The notes beneath the pieces were generated by a model. The model saw only the letters and a program-made list of their open reading frames with translations, had not been told where the DNA came from and ran no database searches. Shown piece by piece: positions 1-12,235 of a stretch of 64,000 nucleotides of DNA. Origin of the DNA: Caprella mutica (lineage: Eukaryota; Arthropoda; Malacostraca; Amphipoda; Caprellidae); contig CANNZV010001457.1 in NCBI GenBank assembly GCA_947561585.1, forward strand, positions 183,851 through 247,850. Direction: 5' to 3'. The position numbers and the translations under genes are program-made. Every line of letters begins with the position of its first letter. Position 1 is the first letter of the stretch.

Positions 1-55
1 ATGACCGAAAATGTAGTACTGACCGATAATTCGTAACTTACCCTAGCAATAGTTT
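1..55. repeat. Truncated end of TA-flanked MITE family (AACTTACCCTAG terminus)
   Basis: Positions about 1-47 read like the right terminal repeat of the family seen at 51946-52157 (GATAATTCgTAACTTACCCTAG). The left part lies outside the window. It is assigned only by similarity to the other copies in this window. Confidence 0.5.
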
Positions 56-236
56 ACATGAATTAAATAGGGCAAAGTAACAGTTACCAAAAGCGAATTA
101 ATTACCGAATGAAAAATTTCAATAGACTATCATATAAAAAACTCATCAAAATATTATAATATATTAATAACCGAGAGATTTATATTATCTCCATAATAAA
201 TAATTAAATTAATGTAACTCTACTCACGCAACACAG

Positions 237-305
237 ATAAAAAGTTATGGTGGGGCCATAGAAGATAAAGGAGGGATAATCTTCTATAGCCCCACCATAA
301 CTTTC
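237..305. repeat. Near-perfect hairpin, ~27-bp stem
   Basis: AAGTTATGGTGGGGC followed by CATAGAAGAT is repeated in inverted orientation after a ~12-base spacer, giving a stem of about 25-27 bp with one bulge. The fold is the size of a small-RNA precursor, but a tiny foldback element is equally possible. Nothing else in positions 56-740 suggests a gene. Confidence 0.6.
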
Positions 306-744
306 ATTCAACACAATCAGACCCTAAACTAGAGCCTTACACTGTGGTATTACAGTGTTAAATAATCAATATATAATAGTATGTTTATTTATTAGTGCGA
401 AGTATATATCTATAATAATAAAACACTTATTTAATTCAATATAATGATTTTTATGGACACTCACAGTAGTCGCAAAGTGGGCATTAAACCAATCTGACAG
501 TTAGAAATTTTGAATTGATTTCTGATTAGCCTACTTCAACACGCACTTCCCGAGTACTGCGAGTGTTATCGTAAAAACTTATTTGAAACTGTAAGTTAAA
601 ATCCTTGCCTCTGATAATACCTATATGCGTAAATATTAATTACTATATTCTGATTTATTTTAGAGGGGCGGGACATTAATAATGGAGGGATATAATTAAC
701 TATAATTAATTATAATTAACTTACAAACAACATGGAGAGTTTGA

Positions 745-927
745 TTAGGGTGAGTTCCAAGTTATAGAACAGTTGCAAATTTTCGATCATATAAGAAATG
801 TTTTTTTTTTAACTTTTTTTGAAATAATGATATAATTAATAATTAAAATAATGAGTTAAAATAGCATATTTCTTATATTTGATTGTAAATGTGGAACTGT
901 CCCATAACTTGGAGCTTACCCTACTGA
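745..927. mobile_element. MITE, TAGGGT...ACCCTA family
   Basis: The element begins TAGGGTGAGTTCCAAGTTAT and ends with the inverted match ATAACTTGGAGCTTACCCTA, about 180 bp apart, with AT-rich DNA between. The outermost TA on each side suggests a TA target site. The same ends recur at 6147, 26113 and 51946. Confidence 0.7.
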
Positions 928-1660
928 CGTAAGATATGGACAGTGAAAGTACACTACGAAATAATTAAATTAAAGAGTATGGAAAGAATTTACAGTTCTT
1001 AGCACCGATTGTGACTAGTATTTAAGTTGCTAGCTTCATTTACAGTCATTTTATTAGCATAAAGGGGTTAACGACTAATTTTTAATCTCTTACCTTATCA
1101 AATGGAATTTGAATATCAATCATATATAAATATATTTTTCATTAAATTAACTATACTTTAGAAAAAACAAATGTAAGCTAGGCAATAATTTTGAATAATA
1201 ATCTTATCCCGTATCTTTAAAATTACCATTTAGTGCAAATTATATATCAATTTCATATTAATAATTCTTGTTAAATTATAAATTTCATGCTAGTCATTAC
1301 TTTAAAGTATAAAATATTGAATATAACAACTCGATCTTAAACGTAAGTTTCAAGCTCTGTAGATTCCGTATTGCAATTTAATATTTTCATACATAAAATG
1401 ATTGTTTATTTTGTTTTGGATGGACTACATATTATTTAAGTTATTATACAACGTGATTTAATACTAAAACAACAAAAGATAAAACAGCAACTCAATCTCA
1501 AGGCAGAACGACTATAAAATTTTGGCAATCACTCTATTTTATATCTTTTTAACCAATAATATGAAGTAGAACAACTTCGATGCCTAATTTGGTTGTACTA
1601 TTAATATGAATTACATTAATGTTACTTCAGACAATTACTAATGTATTCTGACTGTATCGC
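928..1660. other. AT-rich stretch without recognisable features
   Basis: I see no open reading frame of note, no splice-flanked exon and no clear terminal repeats here. Confidence 0.5.
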
Positions 1661-1663
1661 CGG

Positions 1664-2273
1664 GTTCACACGTACAGATAAATCTTCAGATCAGTCGAAA
1701 AACCTCAGATGGAATGAAAAGTCAATGATATTTTGACCCATCTGATTCATCTCAAAATCTGCCCAGGTACAGCTGACAAGATATCGCCATGGATGATAAA
1801 CATGAGACAGAAATCGGACGGGGAGGAGCCAAAAATCAAGCAAGTACATCCTACCAACAGATCAGTCGTACGATGCATCGTATGACGAAAAATTCCATTT
1901 AGATTATCAGATGAAACGTTTCGATAATTTCTCAAGACCAAATCTAAAGGGCCGTACTCACGCAGGGTTTTTTAAGTCTTTCCACCAGACTTTTTGCTAA
2001 GCTCCTCCTACTTTTTCCACTAGAATATAAGAAAAAACGATATAGTAATTATTATTTATTTCAGTTGGTATGATACCAACTAAAATAAATTATAATTATA
2101 TCGTTTTTTCTTATATTCTCGTGGAAAAAGTAGGAGGAGCTTAGCAAAAAGTCTGGCGGAAAGTCTTAAAAAAAACTTACGTGTGTACGGCCATTTAGTT
2201 TATTAGATGTATCGTTTCGATCATTTTCAAGACCAAATTTTAAGATTTATCTGAACGTGTAAACTAGCCTTAA
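1664..2273. mobile_element. Nested MITEs: outer element split by a 256-bp palindrome
   Basis: The outer ends are GGTTCACACGTACAGATAAA near 1671 and its degenerate inverse near 2250-2273 (TTTATCTGAACGTGTAAAC). Inside, 1949-2204 is an almost perfect palindrome with ends GGGCCGTACTCACGCAGGG and TACGTGTGTACGGCC, and a centre at GTTGGTATGATACCAAC. The phrase TCTCAAGACCAAAT and a GTTTCGAT-containing stretch occur on both sides of the palindrome, so the host segment was also duplicated. Confidence 0.7.
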
Positions 2274-2549
2274 TTACAATCTATAGCTATAACAATGAGC
2301 TAAATTAGGCGTAGTAAGTGATGGCATTATTCATTTTATCCAAAGGCGAATATGAATGTGAACGGAATTATTCTACTTATAATTAGTCAATATACAATGC
2401 CCTCCATATACAATTTAAAGAATGAAAAAACATTCAATATCGGACATGTTAAGAAGATTAGATATATATGCAGCAATAGGTAGCAGATTTAGAATTCAGA
2501 AGAATATAGTCCCTGAAGTAGTTGGAGTCAAGAAGAGTCCCCCGTAATG

Positions 2550-5500
2550 TCATGACGCTCCTCCTTCTATGGACAACACATTCCTCCTTCCAAGGGAAGT
2601 CCTCTTGAAGGAGGAGAAGGTTTTGTAGAACAGAGACTTCATGGACCTTACATCGGAGTGGGAGACAGTTCGGTGTGGGTGAATTGGGGGTGGATGGGGG
2701 TGAGTTGTGGGTTCACTTGCTACACTGGGGGAGGGGGAGGGGGCTGTAAGGGAGTTGACGCTTGCGGAGAGGGATGCGCTTTCCCTGTTCTTGGCCTGGG
2801 CCTCTCCATCTATCACTGACGTAAGTTCACAACTCTGAAGAATAACGTATCGTTAGAAAGAGATTGCATTCAGCATGATAAATAAATTAACAATCTTCAA
2901 TGGAGTTTGTACATTACAATACCTATAGCTATTTACTAAATTATATCCTTTTACCGTTTGCCAACTTTTTCATTTACTTTTGAGATATGATTAAGTAGAT
3001 ATTTATAAAATAATAGTAGCGTTCATAGTGAAAACTTTTGATACATGTGATCGATTTCATTCTTTTAATGAGCTTACTTGGAAGTGTTTGTTGGTCCTCT
3101 GAGGAGGAGGACTCGCTTCAACGATGGTCTCCAAGGACCCCGAACGTGAAGATCCTCTACTGAGACCACCGGAGGAACTTTTAGGTGACTGAGATCGTCG
3201 AGGAGATGGGGGAGTCTGTTGTAGTAGTTTGGCAGTGTTCAGGTGACCCGCCCTGAGGGCAATGTGAGATGGGGCCAATCCCTGGTCATTCTTGATTGTC
3301 GGGTCAGCTCCTGCCTTTAACAGCACTCTCACCACCTCAATGTGACCGTAAAGAGCTGCGGCGTGGAGGGCAGACTCACCATTCTAACCAGGGATAGGAA
3401 GTGGAATTATCTCTTCTGATGAACTTTAAAATTAGATGAAACAGGTTAACCACCTAGAAAAATCAAATCATGATTTTTTTTACGTAACTGAGCGATCAAA
3501 AAATTGTACTCCATTTATATATATTAAATAGATGCAAATTTGATCTACTTGAATCGATAGTATAAATTCAAAAATAAATTTTATTTTTTTCTAAACTAAA
3601 GTAATTTTTTATTGGTTTCACAACATGATTTTTGTCGGTTCTTTGTGCACATGCATTTAGGTTTAATTGACATTAATATATATGGTAACAAAATACTGGA
3701 AGATCATAAATCGTAAGAATTATTATTATATCATTACTAGTTACTATACTGAACCAATAGAAGGTATGAAACTTCTTGGAAAAGGTTAGTAAATTGAAGG
3801 TTTTATCACATGTTACATCATAAATTCAAGATGGCGCTATTATCTATAAAATATGCTTTTAAAATCGTAGATCTCGAAAATATTATAGACGAAGAGAATT
3901 AAATCACTGGTATATAATATTAGATACCATTTCATTTCGTCTATGATATTCTTAAGATCTATAAAGCACATTGTCACAATCGTAGTTATCTCTCTAATAG
4001 TAAATAAATAGAGAAATATACAAATTACAATAATGGAAAATCCGAAAGTATTATGAGTGACGTCACACAAAATATTTTCCATTTGTTTTCAGATAAAAAA
4101 TGTGCTATTATTCAGTTAGATGTGCATTTTCATGGAAACTAACTTACATAAAATTGTGTTCATCACGTATTACTCTCTATTTACTCTATTCACATCACTT
4201 CTGAAGAATCGATCAAGTTCACTGTCAATGAATTCGAAACTTATCATACATCTCTATTTATTTACTATGATCTCTCTTCACTCTGCAGTTACCAGATTCT
4301 TACCTTTAGAAGTCCTAGTTTCGGTCTGTGAACGAGAAGGCACTTAACAACATCCAAATGGCCTTTGTGAGCCGCTTTGAAGAGGGCGGTGGCTCCATCC
4401 TGTTACGGAACATTGCCCAGATTAATTCTATTGCCAAATTTTAGTTTGAAGTGTCCACAAATAAACGGGTATCAGATAAAGCTTAAAACCTTTTTTAAGA
4501 CGCTTTGATAAAAGATTGCATAGTTTAAAATAACTCAGATGGGGTATCATCTTTTTTTTTTGAAAATTTTAGAAAATAAAACATTTTCTACTAAAGATAT
4601 TAATGTTGAAATGAAATAATTCAAAAAAATCATAATAACTTGAATCTTTCCTGATTTATTAATCATGAAATACTTGCCGATTAGAAAGAGTTATCAAGAA
4701 TAAAATATTCACTTATCATTAATTAGATGTCAGTTTGTCTTCAAATCCTTTAATTATTCCTTACCCGTCGGGGTGTATCGGGCTGTGCCCCATGACCTAA
4801 CAGTTCCCTAACCACCGAGACATGACCCATCTGGGCTGCTATCCACAGGGCACTCGCCCCGTCAGACCGTCTGGCGTCTATCCTTGCCCCGGCACGCAGT
4901 AGACACCTGACATGAAGGGGAGTGGTTAGTCTCCAGAAAAATGTTAGTTACTTTGCAGATATTGAATAGAACAAACTCTAAATGTACTATGAAATGTCAG
5001 CAGCTGGTAAAGGGCTAGATCCACGTATTAATATTAATATCCTAATTTTTTTATTTTATTCTGCCTCACATTTCTGCATTGCCAAGATTAGCAAAAAAAA
5101 ATTTGAAATGCAAGTTATGTTGCTTTGAAGCCGAGTAGATAGTTTAAAATTCATTATTTGACCGAGTCTCCTACAAAACACAAGCCAAGTTGCTATAAAG
5201 CCCAACAAATTTTATTCAATTAGTGTTTTACCCAATAAAGCATAGTTTATTAACACTAACTCACCGCGTGATTGACGCATGTCCATTCTGCGCAGCAACA
5301 AACAATGCAGAGGCTCTATCGCGCATCATAACTTGTGGGTCAGCGCCTCTGGTGAGCAAAAGCTGTACTACATCAACGTGTCCACACTGTGAGGAAACTA
5401 TCAGCGCTGTGCCTCCATCCTAAAAGTTTAGTAAATGTGTTAAAATTTTAGAACCATTAAACTTTTTAAATTTATATTGAACTTAAGTCCTCGTAAAAAG

Positions 5501-7163
5501 TGACATCTATAACATTTTCTCTTTGCGTGCTGAAATTCTATTACAGAATATGTTCAGCGCAATTTAGCGAATTCAACAATCTCGAGAGTGCGTTGCGCGT
5601 TTTTAACTCTGACATTCGTTAAATTTCGGCAAACATATACACTACTATTCCTTTTATTCTTCACCTTGGATGCAGTGTCCACATCAACTCCAGCATCAAG
5701 CATCAAGTTAATGATGTCGACAAAGCCCCCCTGAGCAGCGAAAAACAGAGCACCTGTCCCAGTCTGGAGAAAAGGAAAGACACTTTAGTAGCAGATAGTA
5801 ATAACACTATCTTAAGTTAAAGAACATTAAATGCAATAAGTAATGGGTACGCCTCGCTCACACTCCTCACGCCCCACTCACGTACACGCCCTACTCACAC
5901 GTCTCACGCCCCATTTACACATCTCACACCCCTCACGCCCTACTTACATATCTCACGCCCAACTCAAACGCCTCACACCCCACTCACGCCACAACCACAC
6001 GCCCCACTCACGTATCTCCGGGCGTTAGGGTCTGCCCCTTGTTCCAGTAGTTCTGCCACACACTCAGTGTGCCCATTGGCTGCAGAGAGGATGAGAGGGG
6101 TGGTGCCGTCCTGAGGAGGAGTAGAAGGTGAGGAGGAATGGATAGGGTAAATTACCAATTTTCGGACAGTTCTACATCTTTGGTCATATAAGAAAACACG
6201 GAATAATAATTATTAAAATTAAATAATTATTATAATATAGTTTTTTCTTATCTGATCGAAGATGAGGAACCGACTGATAATTCGTAATTCCATACTCATA
6301 TATAATTCAAATAATCATATATTCGTTAGAAGAAAACGAGAAAGATTAGATAAAAAATGAATGTTATTTATGTATACCCAAAATTTAGTAAATCAGAATT
6401 TACATTTAAATATTTTTTTTCACATTCAATATTGAACATTCTTCAAAATAAATGATATGAGGACATTCTCTTTTTTTTCTATCCTATGTAATGTTTTGTT
6501 GTGTATAAATATTTAAATATATCTCTCTAGCTAGGCTTCATATCTATTTCTTTTAATCGATTCAGTGAAAAAATAATCAAATGACTATTCTCAACATAAT
6601 CTTAATCAAAATAATCAAATGATTATTCTAAACACAATCTTAATAAAAATAATCAAATAATTATCCTAAACACAATCTTAATCAAAATAATCAAATAATT
6701 ATCCTAAACACAATCTTAATCCAAATAATCAAATGATTATCCTAAACATAATCTTAATCAAATGATTATCCTAAACATAATCTTAATCAAAATAATCATC
6801 AAATTACTATCCTAAACATAATCTTAATAATTAAGATAATCAAATGATTATCCTAAACATAATCTTAATCAAAATAATCAAATAATTATCCTAAACACAA
6901 TCTTAATCAAAATAATCAAATAATTATCCTAAACACAATCTTAATCAAAATAATCAAATAATTATCCTAAACACAATCTTAATCAAAATAATCAAATGAT
7001 TATCCTAAACATAATCTTAATCAAATAACTAATCCCTCCCTCTCACACTCACTCTATCAGTACAGTCCACATGCACTCTGCCACTGTCCAGCACCTTCTC
7101 CAGCTCCACCACATCTCCCCTGGCGGAGGCTGCGTGAAGCCTTTGGTCCCACCGGGTGCAAAC
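2550..7163 (-). CDS. ANKRD29: ANKRD29-like ankyrin repeat protein (3' eight exons, 5' end missing)
   Basis: Eight exons join in phase: 7163-7053, 6110-6012, 5763-5665, 5419-5265, 4906-4765, 4399-4304, 3383-3078 and 2834-2550 (TGA). They give 430 residues. Two exons are exactly 99 bp, one 33-residue ankyrin repeat each. The order of repeats follows vertebrate ANKRD29: SGRVHVDC, then DGTTPL, TGTGALFFAAQGG, DGGTAL, SDGASALWIAAQMGH, DGATALFKAAHKGH...LGLLK, and NGESALHAA. Roughly eight to nine repeats are present. After the last repeat comes a Ser/Pro-rich tail (about 150 residues, RRSQSPKSSSGG and PSPSPSVA) that is longer than the short vertebrate end. ANKRD29 has no established biochemical activity; ankyrin stacks bind proteins. 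The first coding exon, upstream of 7163, was not found. The start of the last exon was chosen at 2834 because that acceptor has the better pyrimidine tract and keeps phase. Confidence 0.85.
5843..6012. repeat. C-rich degenerate minisatellite next to a splice donor
   Basis: Variants of CTCACGCCCCACTCAC recur about every 14-18 bases and run up to the splice donor of the ankyrin-gene exon 6110-6012. It appears to be simple intronic expansion. Confidence 0.7.
6147..6292. mobile_element. MITE, TAGGGT family, in ankyrin-gene intron
   Basis: The left end TAGGGTAAATTACCAATTTTC with a following TCGGACAGTTCTACATCTTT is mirrored near 6255-6292. The interior is an AT-rich near-palindrome around TATAAGAAAA/TTTTCTTAT. 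Confidence 0.6.
6577..7028. repeat. 36-38-bp tandem repeat, about 12 copies
   Basis: The unit is close to AATCAAATAATTATCCTAAA followed by CACAATCTTAATCAAAAT. Copies differ by ATAATC/ACAATC and by short deletions. The array fills the intron between ankyrin-gene exons 7163-7053 and 6110-6012. Confidence 0.9.
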
Positions 7164-8480
7164 CTTTACCGTGTTGAAAAACAATTAACATTTTTATTAA
7201 AGATTCTCAAATGATTCATGCAATGTTTGGGTTTAATAATTAAAATAATAAGCAATCTAGTTTTATTGTATTCGATGTGAAATTCTTTATAAAACTAATA
7301 AATTATTCGAATTGTAAATATAATTTTGCAGATTGTTTGAATAACAAGAAAAATGTTCATTATTTTAAAAGTTAATCAAATAATGGAAGTCAATATCGTA
7401 GAGTTATTACGCATCCACGATTATAACATCGTACTAAGCTATTTTGTTGTTTAAAATAACACTTTATGTTGATTAAAAAACAAAAAGTCATATAGTTAAA
7501 GTAATATAAAGCGATTAATCGTTAATATCATAATTGAGAGGTAATTGATCATGTTACATTACTAGATTTACTGACTTAGTGTATCAATTATGCGAATTTT
7601 TATATCAATAGCTATAAAAACATCAATGAATAAGTTATTAACTAATAATACTAACCCTGCTGGCCATATTGCATTAGATTTCTATTTAATTATCCCTCTC
7701 TTTGTATTGAATAATAACAAACTATCCATTGTGAATGAAGAGTTATAGATCTTTTTTAAGAGCAGTGAGAGCGCACATCAACCCACTGCAACGACTTGAA
7801 CGACACTGAGAAACGTCAAAACTGAAAGTCAGAAAAACATGGATTTCTGAGGATAATCTAACTAGCAGACGACGAACCGAAACTAAATTTAATAGAAAAA
7901 GATTGCTTGTAAATTGTAGATATTACATAAATGTTGTTATTTGATTGTATCTACGATATTTATTCATACACTTTATTGGTAAATGATTATTATGGTTTAT
8001 ATGATTGTATTTAATAGAGTCGTTTGTATTAATTTTGAGTATATTACTTCACATCATTTTACATACTTATCTATATCTTCTTTTTATAATAAATATTCAA
8101 TAAATTATTTATATACCTATTAATTATTCAGTTCTTTTTAGAAGACTACATTTTTGAAAAATATCCATTCGCCTTTGAAAATATATGCATTGCAGTATGA
8201 TTGTAATATGGGATATTAATGTAGTACCTATAAGAATTTAACATATACCCTATTTTACTACATATTATGTTGATAAGAAAAAAACTTAAATGATAAAATA
8301 GCCTCTTTGAAGATTTTGTCTTGAAACACATTGATATTTTTTTTAAAGATTATTGTAATTAATATGAAATGCGTAGAAAAATATAGAATATGACGAAATA
8401 ATACTCTACAGTCTCTTTCATTTTATTTGAATGTATAGGCATTTGCAATTGATATCTAAAGTTAAATCTGATGTCACGAA
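7164..8480. other. Likely intron or upstream region of ankyrin gene; no feature recognised
   Basis: The missing first exon of the ankyrin gene should lie here or further right. I found no convincing ATG-plus-donor exon. The sequence is strongly AT-rich. Confidence 0.4.
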
Positions 8481-8482
8481 TC

Positions 8483-8665
8483 AGGAAACCGGTAGATTGC
8501 TCGAAAAACAATTGCTCGAAAGACAATTGCTCGAAAAGCAACTGCTCGTAGAATAGTTGTTCGATAGACAATTATTCCTTGAAAAACAATTGATCGAATG
8601 AACTATTGCTCGAAAAACCATTGTTCATTCGGGTAATTGTTTTCGAGCAATTCACCTAGAACCAA
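8483..8665. mobile_element. Short element with terminal ~15-bp tandem array (TTGCTCGAAAAACAA)
   Basis: Four to five imperfect copies of ATTGCTCGAAAAACA run rightward from 8493, and inverted copies end at 8650 with the outer sequence GGTTCTAGGTGAATTGCTCG read on the minus strand. The two ends are inverted relative to each other, so this is a foldback-type element rather than a plain satellite. Confidence 0.6.
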
Positions 8666-9173
8666 CTAGTCAGGCTGGAGTACTAAAGAATGATTAGGGC
8701 AATTAACTGGTTATAAATTACCGTATGGCTGCAATTGATAACAAGTTATTTTTTAATGCAAATATATAAATAGATACTTTTTCCCATTTAAATGAACCAT
8801 ATAAAACAATTGAATAACGAAACAAAAACCCAAGGTTTAATACAAATACTGTGATGCTAAAACAATACGCCATTGTAGCATCAGTTCAATATATTTTCCT
8901 TTGATTGATCTCATTGCAGCTTCATTTGAATAGATTTCTTTTCATTGAACTTAGAAAAATGAAGTTCTCTTTTCCTCTTTTTATCAATCATTATGTGATT
9001 TTATAGTCTGTTACAGTATACATATATTCTTATTCGTTTTTATCAATCGTCCGTTCCAGTTTTTTATATTCCTCATCGGCATAAATTCCAGAAATTTTAT
9101 TCTTCTATGTATTCCAATGTTTTTAAATAATCCTTTTCCTTCCATGTGTTTTCGGTCGTGTTCATCAAAGCCT

Positions 9174-9460
9174 GTTAAGGGCGACAGGAATTTTGCCCGG
9201 CGGAATTTTGCCAGTGTGGAATTTTGCCCGGCGGATTTTATTAAAATTAAATTAAAACCATTTATATTTATGTAAATTGAATCTCACATTTTAAACTTTT
9301 AATTTACAATTTACCAATTTAAACCTAGAAATATATAATCCACGGGGAAAATTCCACCGGGCAAAAATCCGCCTGGCAAAATTCCACACTGGCAAAATTC
9401 CGCCGGGCATATTCCGCCGGGGAAAATTCCCCGGGTCAAAATTCCTAGAACCCCTGTTAA
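9174..9460. mobile_element. Short element with terminal ~15-bp tandem array (GGAATTTTGCCCGGC)
   Basis: Left arm 9178-9238 holds three to four copies of GGAATTTTGCCCGGC. Right arm 9340-9458 holds about seven inverted copies and ends, read on minus, GGGGTTCTAGGAATTTTGAC. The interior is about 100 bp of AT-rich DNA with no coding potential. Confidence 0.75.
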
Positions 9461-10088
9461 GTGCTGTTATTTTCCATTCCAGATCATTTATGATCAATTC
9501 CATGAATCCTAAGTATTTATTGAAGAGCTTTCCTGTGTTTATATCCCCTATTATAAAATTTTACTTTTCCATTTTAGTGTTTAATTGTTTCATTTCAATC
9601 TGTTGCTATTTGTCATATCATTCCTTTTTTTGGGGGATGATTCAGTTCATTCATATTTATAGCTAGAATTAATCTCCTAACCGCAAACCATTAGGCTACG
9701 ATTACTATAGATGCGTACATTCGAGCTATTTTTCGCACTGACGACTTCGGATGAAGATCAAACTCATACTTTCTAATGATAGTGGTTACATTGGCAGCAA
9801 TTTGGTCGTCAGAATACGTACGAAGTCGTCAGAACAACTTCAGCGATCAAACAAGTTTGATTATTTCATGCGACTAGCGACAGGTTTCGGTAATTTTTGT
9901 GATTAATTCTCTTACTCTCTGTTGCATCACTGTTTATCAATATGGGGTTTGGAAATATATTGTTTGATACTAACATGAATAATACAGATGTTATTTAATT
10001 ATATATAATATATTTGTTTATATAAAGGCTTGAATTGGTTGTTACTGTGTACAATATTTCAATAAAATTGAATATTCTTATAGATATA

Positions 10089-10696
10089 CAGTACGTAGAG
10101 CTCCTCTATAGTGAACTAACACTAGTTCACTATAGAGAGTCAGTTCATTATACGTGCCAAGAGATCCATTGAAAACCGAAGACTATCCTATGGCACACTG
10201 CACAAAATATATTAACAATAATCTAAAAAATCAAGTACCTATTTCACTTTTACTCAAACTATAAGGGGGTTAATAATGAGACAGGCTCAAATTATAGTTT
10301 AGTAGAAGCTGTACTTTTGCAAAGCTGTTCAAAATTTAGGTCTACACCATTTCCTAGCTTTCTATTATTATATTAAGTTTTTCTCGTAATTTTGAAGAAA
10401 TTTTCGTCCCTATGATATTTGAGTTCATTAGGCACGTGTAATTTACAATTTTTTTTAAAGATAACTGTTCTGTAATAAAAAATGATAACATTCTTATACA
10501 GGCTGTTCTTTTGAAAATGTTACTTCATTACACAGTATATAAGCTTATTTCTTAGACAAATACATAGAAAACTACAACGAATATTTTATGGCAGACTAAA
10601 TAAAACATGTTCATTATACGTGGTAGTTCACTATACAGGGTTCTATTATATAGGATGATTCACTATACAGGAGTTCATTATGGAGGAGTTCTACTG
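10089..10696. mobile_element. Pogo/Tigger-type MITE with TA target site
   Basis: The left end is CAGTACGTAGAGCTCCTCTA; the right end read on minus is CAGTAGAACTCCTCCATAAT. TA lies directly outside both ends (10087-10088 and 10697-10698). CAGT-type ends with TA duplications are typical of pogo/Tigger elements. No open frame of useful size is present, so it is non-autonomous. Subterminal copies of TTCACTATA occur at both ends. Confidence 0.75.
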
Positions 10697-10739
10697 TATG
10701 AAAAAATATTCTTTTTATTTATCGATTTAGGTATTTCAA

Positions 10740-11527
10740 AAATTTTGTGCAGTGAAAATGATAACCAAAGTAACGCAGAGTTTATTGTTTTAGAGGTACT
10801 CAGGTGGGTGTTCAATTCTTCTCGAAGTTTACCACGAAAAACATAATTAAATAATATTGTGGTCAAAACTATTTAAACTAGACCACAATATTATTTAGCA
10901 GAAACATACTGATGATCAGAAAACGCGTACAGTGTAAGTGTATGACCACAGTGAAAGATCTATAAATTATCATTATATTTGGTTAATGGTCAGGACTCAG
11001 GAGTTTATAGCCTCGGTGAATGCCTCGCTAGTCACTATTATTATGCCTTAATCTTAATCTCTATCTTAACCAGAAGTCAGGAAATTTTAGCTTTAGGCAA
11101 TAGTCAGGACCTTTGTTCTAGGCCAAGGACCAAGAAATTATGCCATTGGTCAAGGTTACGTCAGGTTTTCTAGCTAGGCCTACTTATACTAAGTTTTGAC
11201 ACTAACTACTTACCGTACCTACTGGATAGCAATAAATATAAATATTAATTTCTTTTCAAAAGCTTCCTGATTTTCAATCATAAGCTTCCTACCCTTGAAT
11301 GATAATACATATTTTTGTAATAGATATAGGAACGTGTTGCTAACAGCTTTCTCTGTCTTTCTTCAGACCATGTAGGTATATAGACTATGGTATATACCTA
11401 CCTACCTACCTACGTGTAGCGTATAGATATCTAAGTTGAGATATAATTTTCCTAAGTTGTTGCATTGAAAGTGGCTAAAATGAGCACTGCTAAAAATAGT
11501 AGACTATTAGCAATAGTTGACATTACT
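10740..11527. repeat. ~785-bp direct repeat, copy 1
   Basis: Starting at ATTTTGTGCAGTGAAAATG, this segment matches 16617-17930 with only scattered single-base differences. It contains an internal hairpin (AATAATATTGTGGTC / GACCACAATATTATT). The two copies are in the same orientation and bracket the pogo transposase. No protein can be assigned. Confidence 0.85.
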
Positions 11528-12235
11528 TATAGGGTAAGTATCGGTAATTCGTACAATTTTGGCTGACCTGATTCCCACACTCACCACACCGTAACGCTAA
11601 CTCGTATAATTGTTTTGTTGATAGAAAATGATGCATTGGAATTTGTTTCGTAAGTGTATATAAGAATTTTATCAAGATGATGTAATTATTTTTATTTATA
11701 TTCGATTTTATACAACAAGGTATTTCCCCCAAAAAATTGATATTTCGGACAAGAATCGAAATAAAAGTTATTATTTCAGACATGAATCGATTCGAGAATC
11801 GAATTTTCGTACAATATTTTAAAACATAGTTTACTTCCAAATGAAACTTAACAATGGTCCATAAAACATTAGGATCGATAGTGATTGACCATTTTCTCTG
11901 TAATTATGACTTGAAATTTCATTGGGATATGCAATAATATAAGAATTGAATTATCATTTGTTTATTCAAATATATTTTCCATATGAAACGAACATAATCA
12001 AAATCCAATCTGATGGAAAACCAGATTGAAATGCATAGGTATAACTAAATAATATATTCTAAATATACTGTCTCTTTGCGAAATAAAATAAATAAATCAA
12101 AACCAATAAAAATGATATGACTAAATAGAATTATCCTAAATGCAGTCAATCTTTTCAAAATAAAATAACAACAAAATAACTCCATTTTAAAACTATAACG
12201 ATATCATATGTTCCGTACCATTAGAATAGGTTTTT

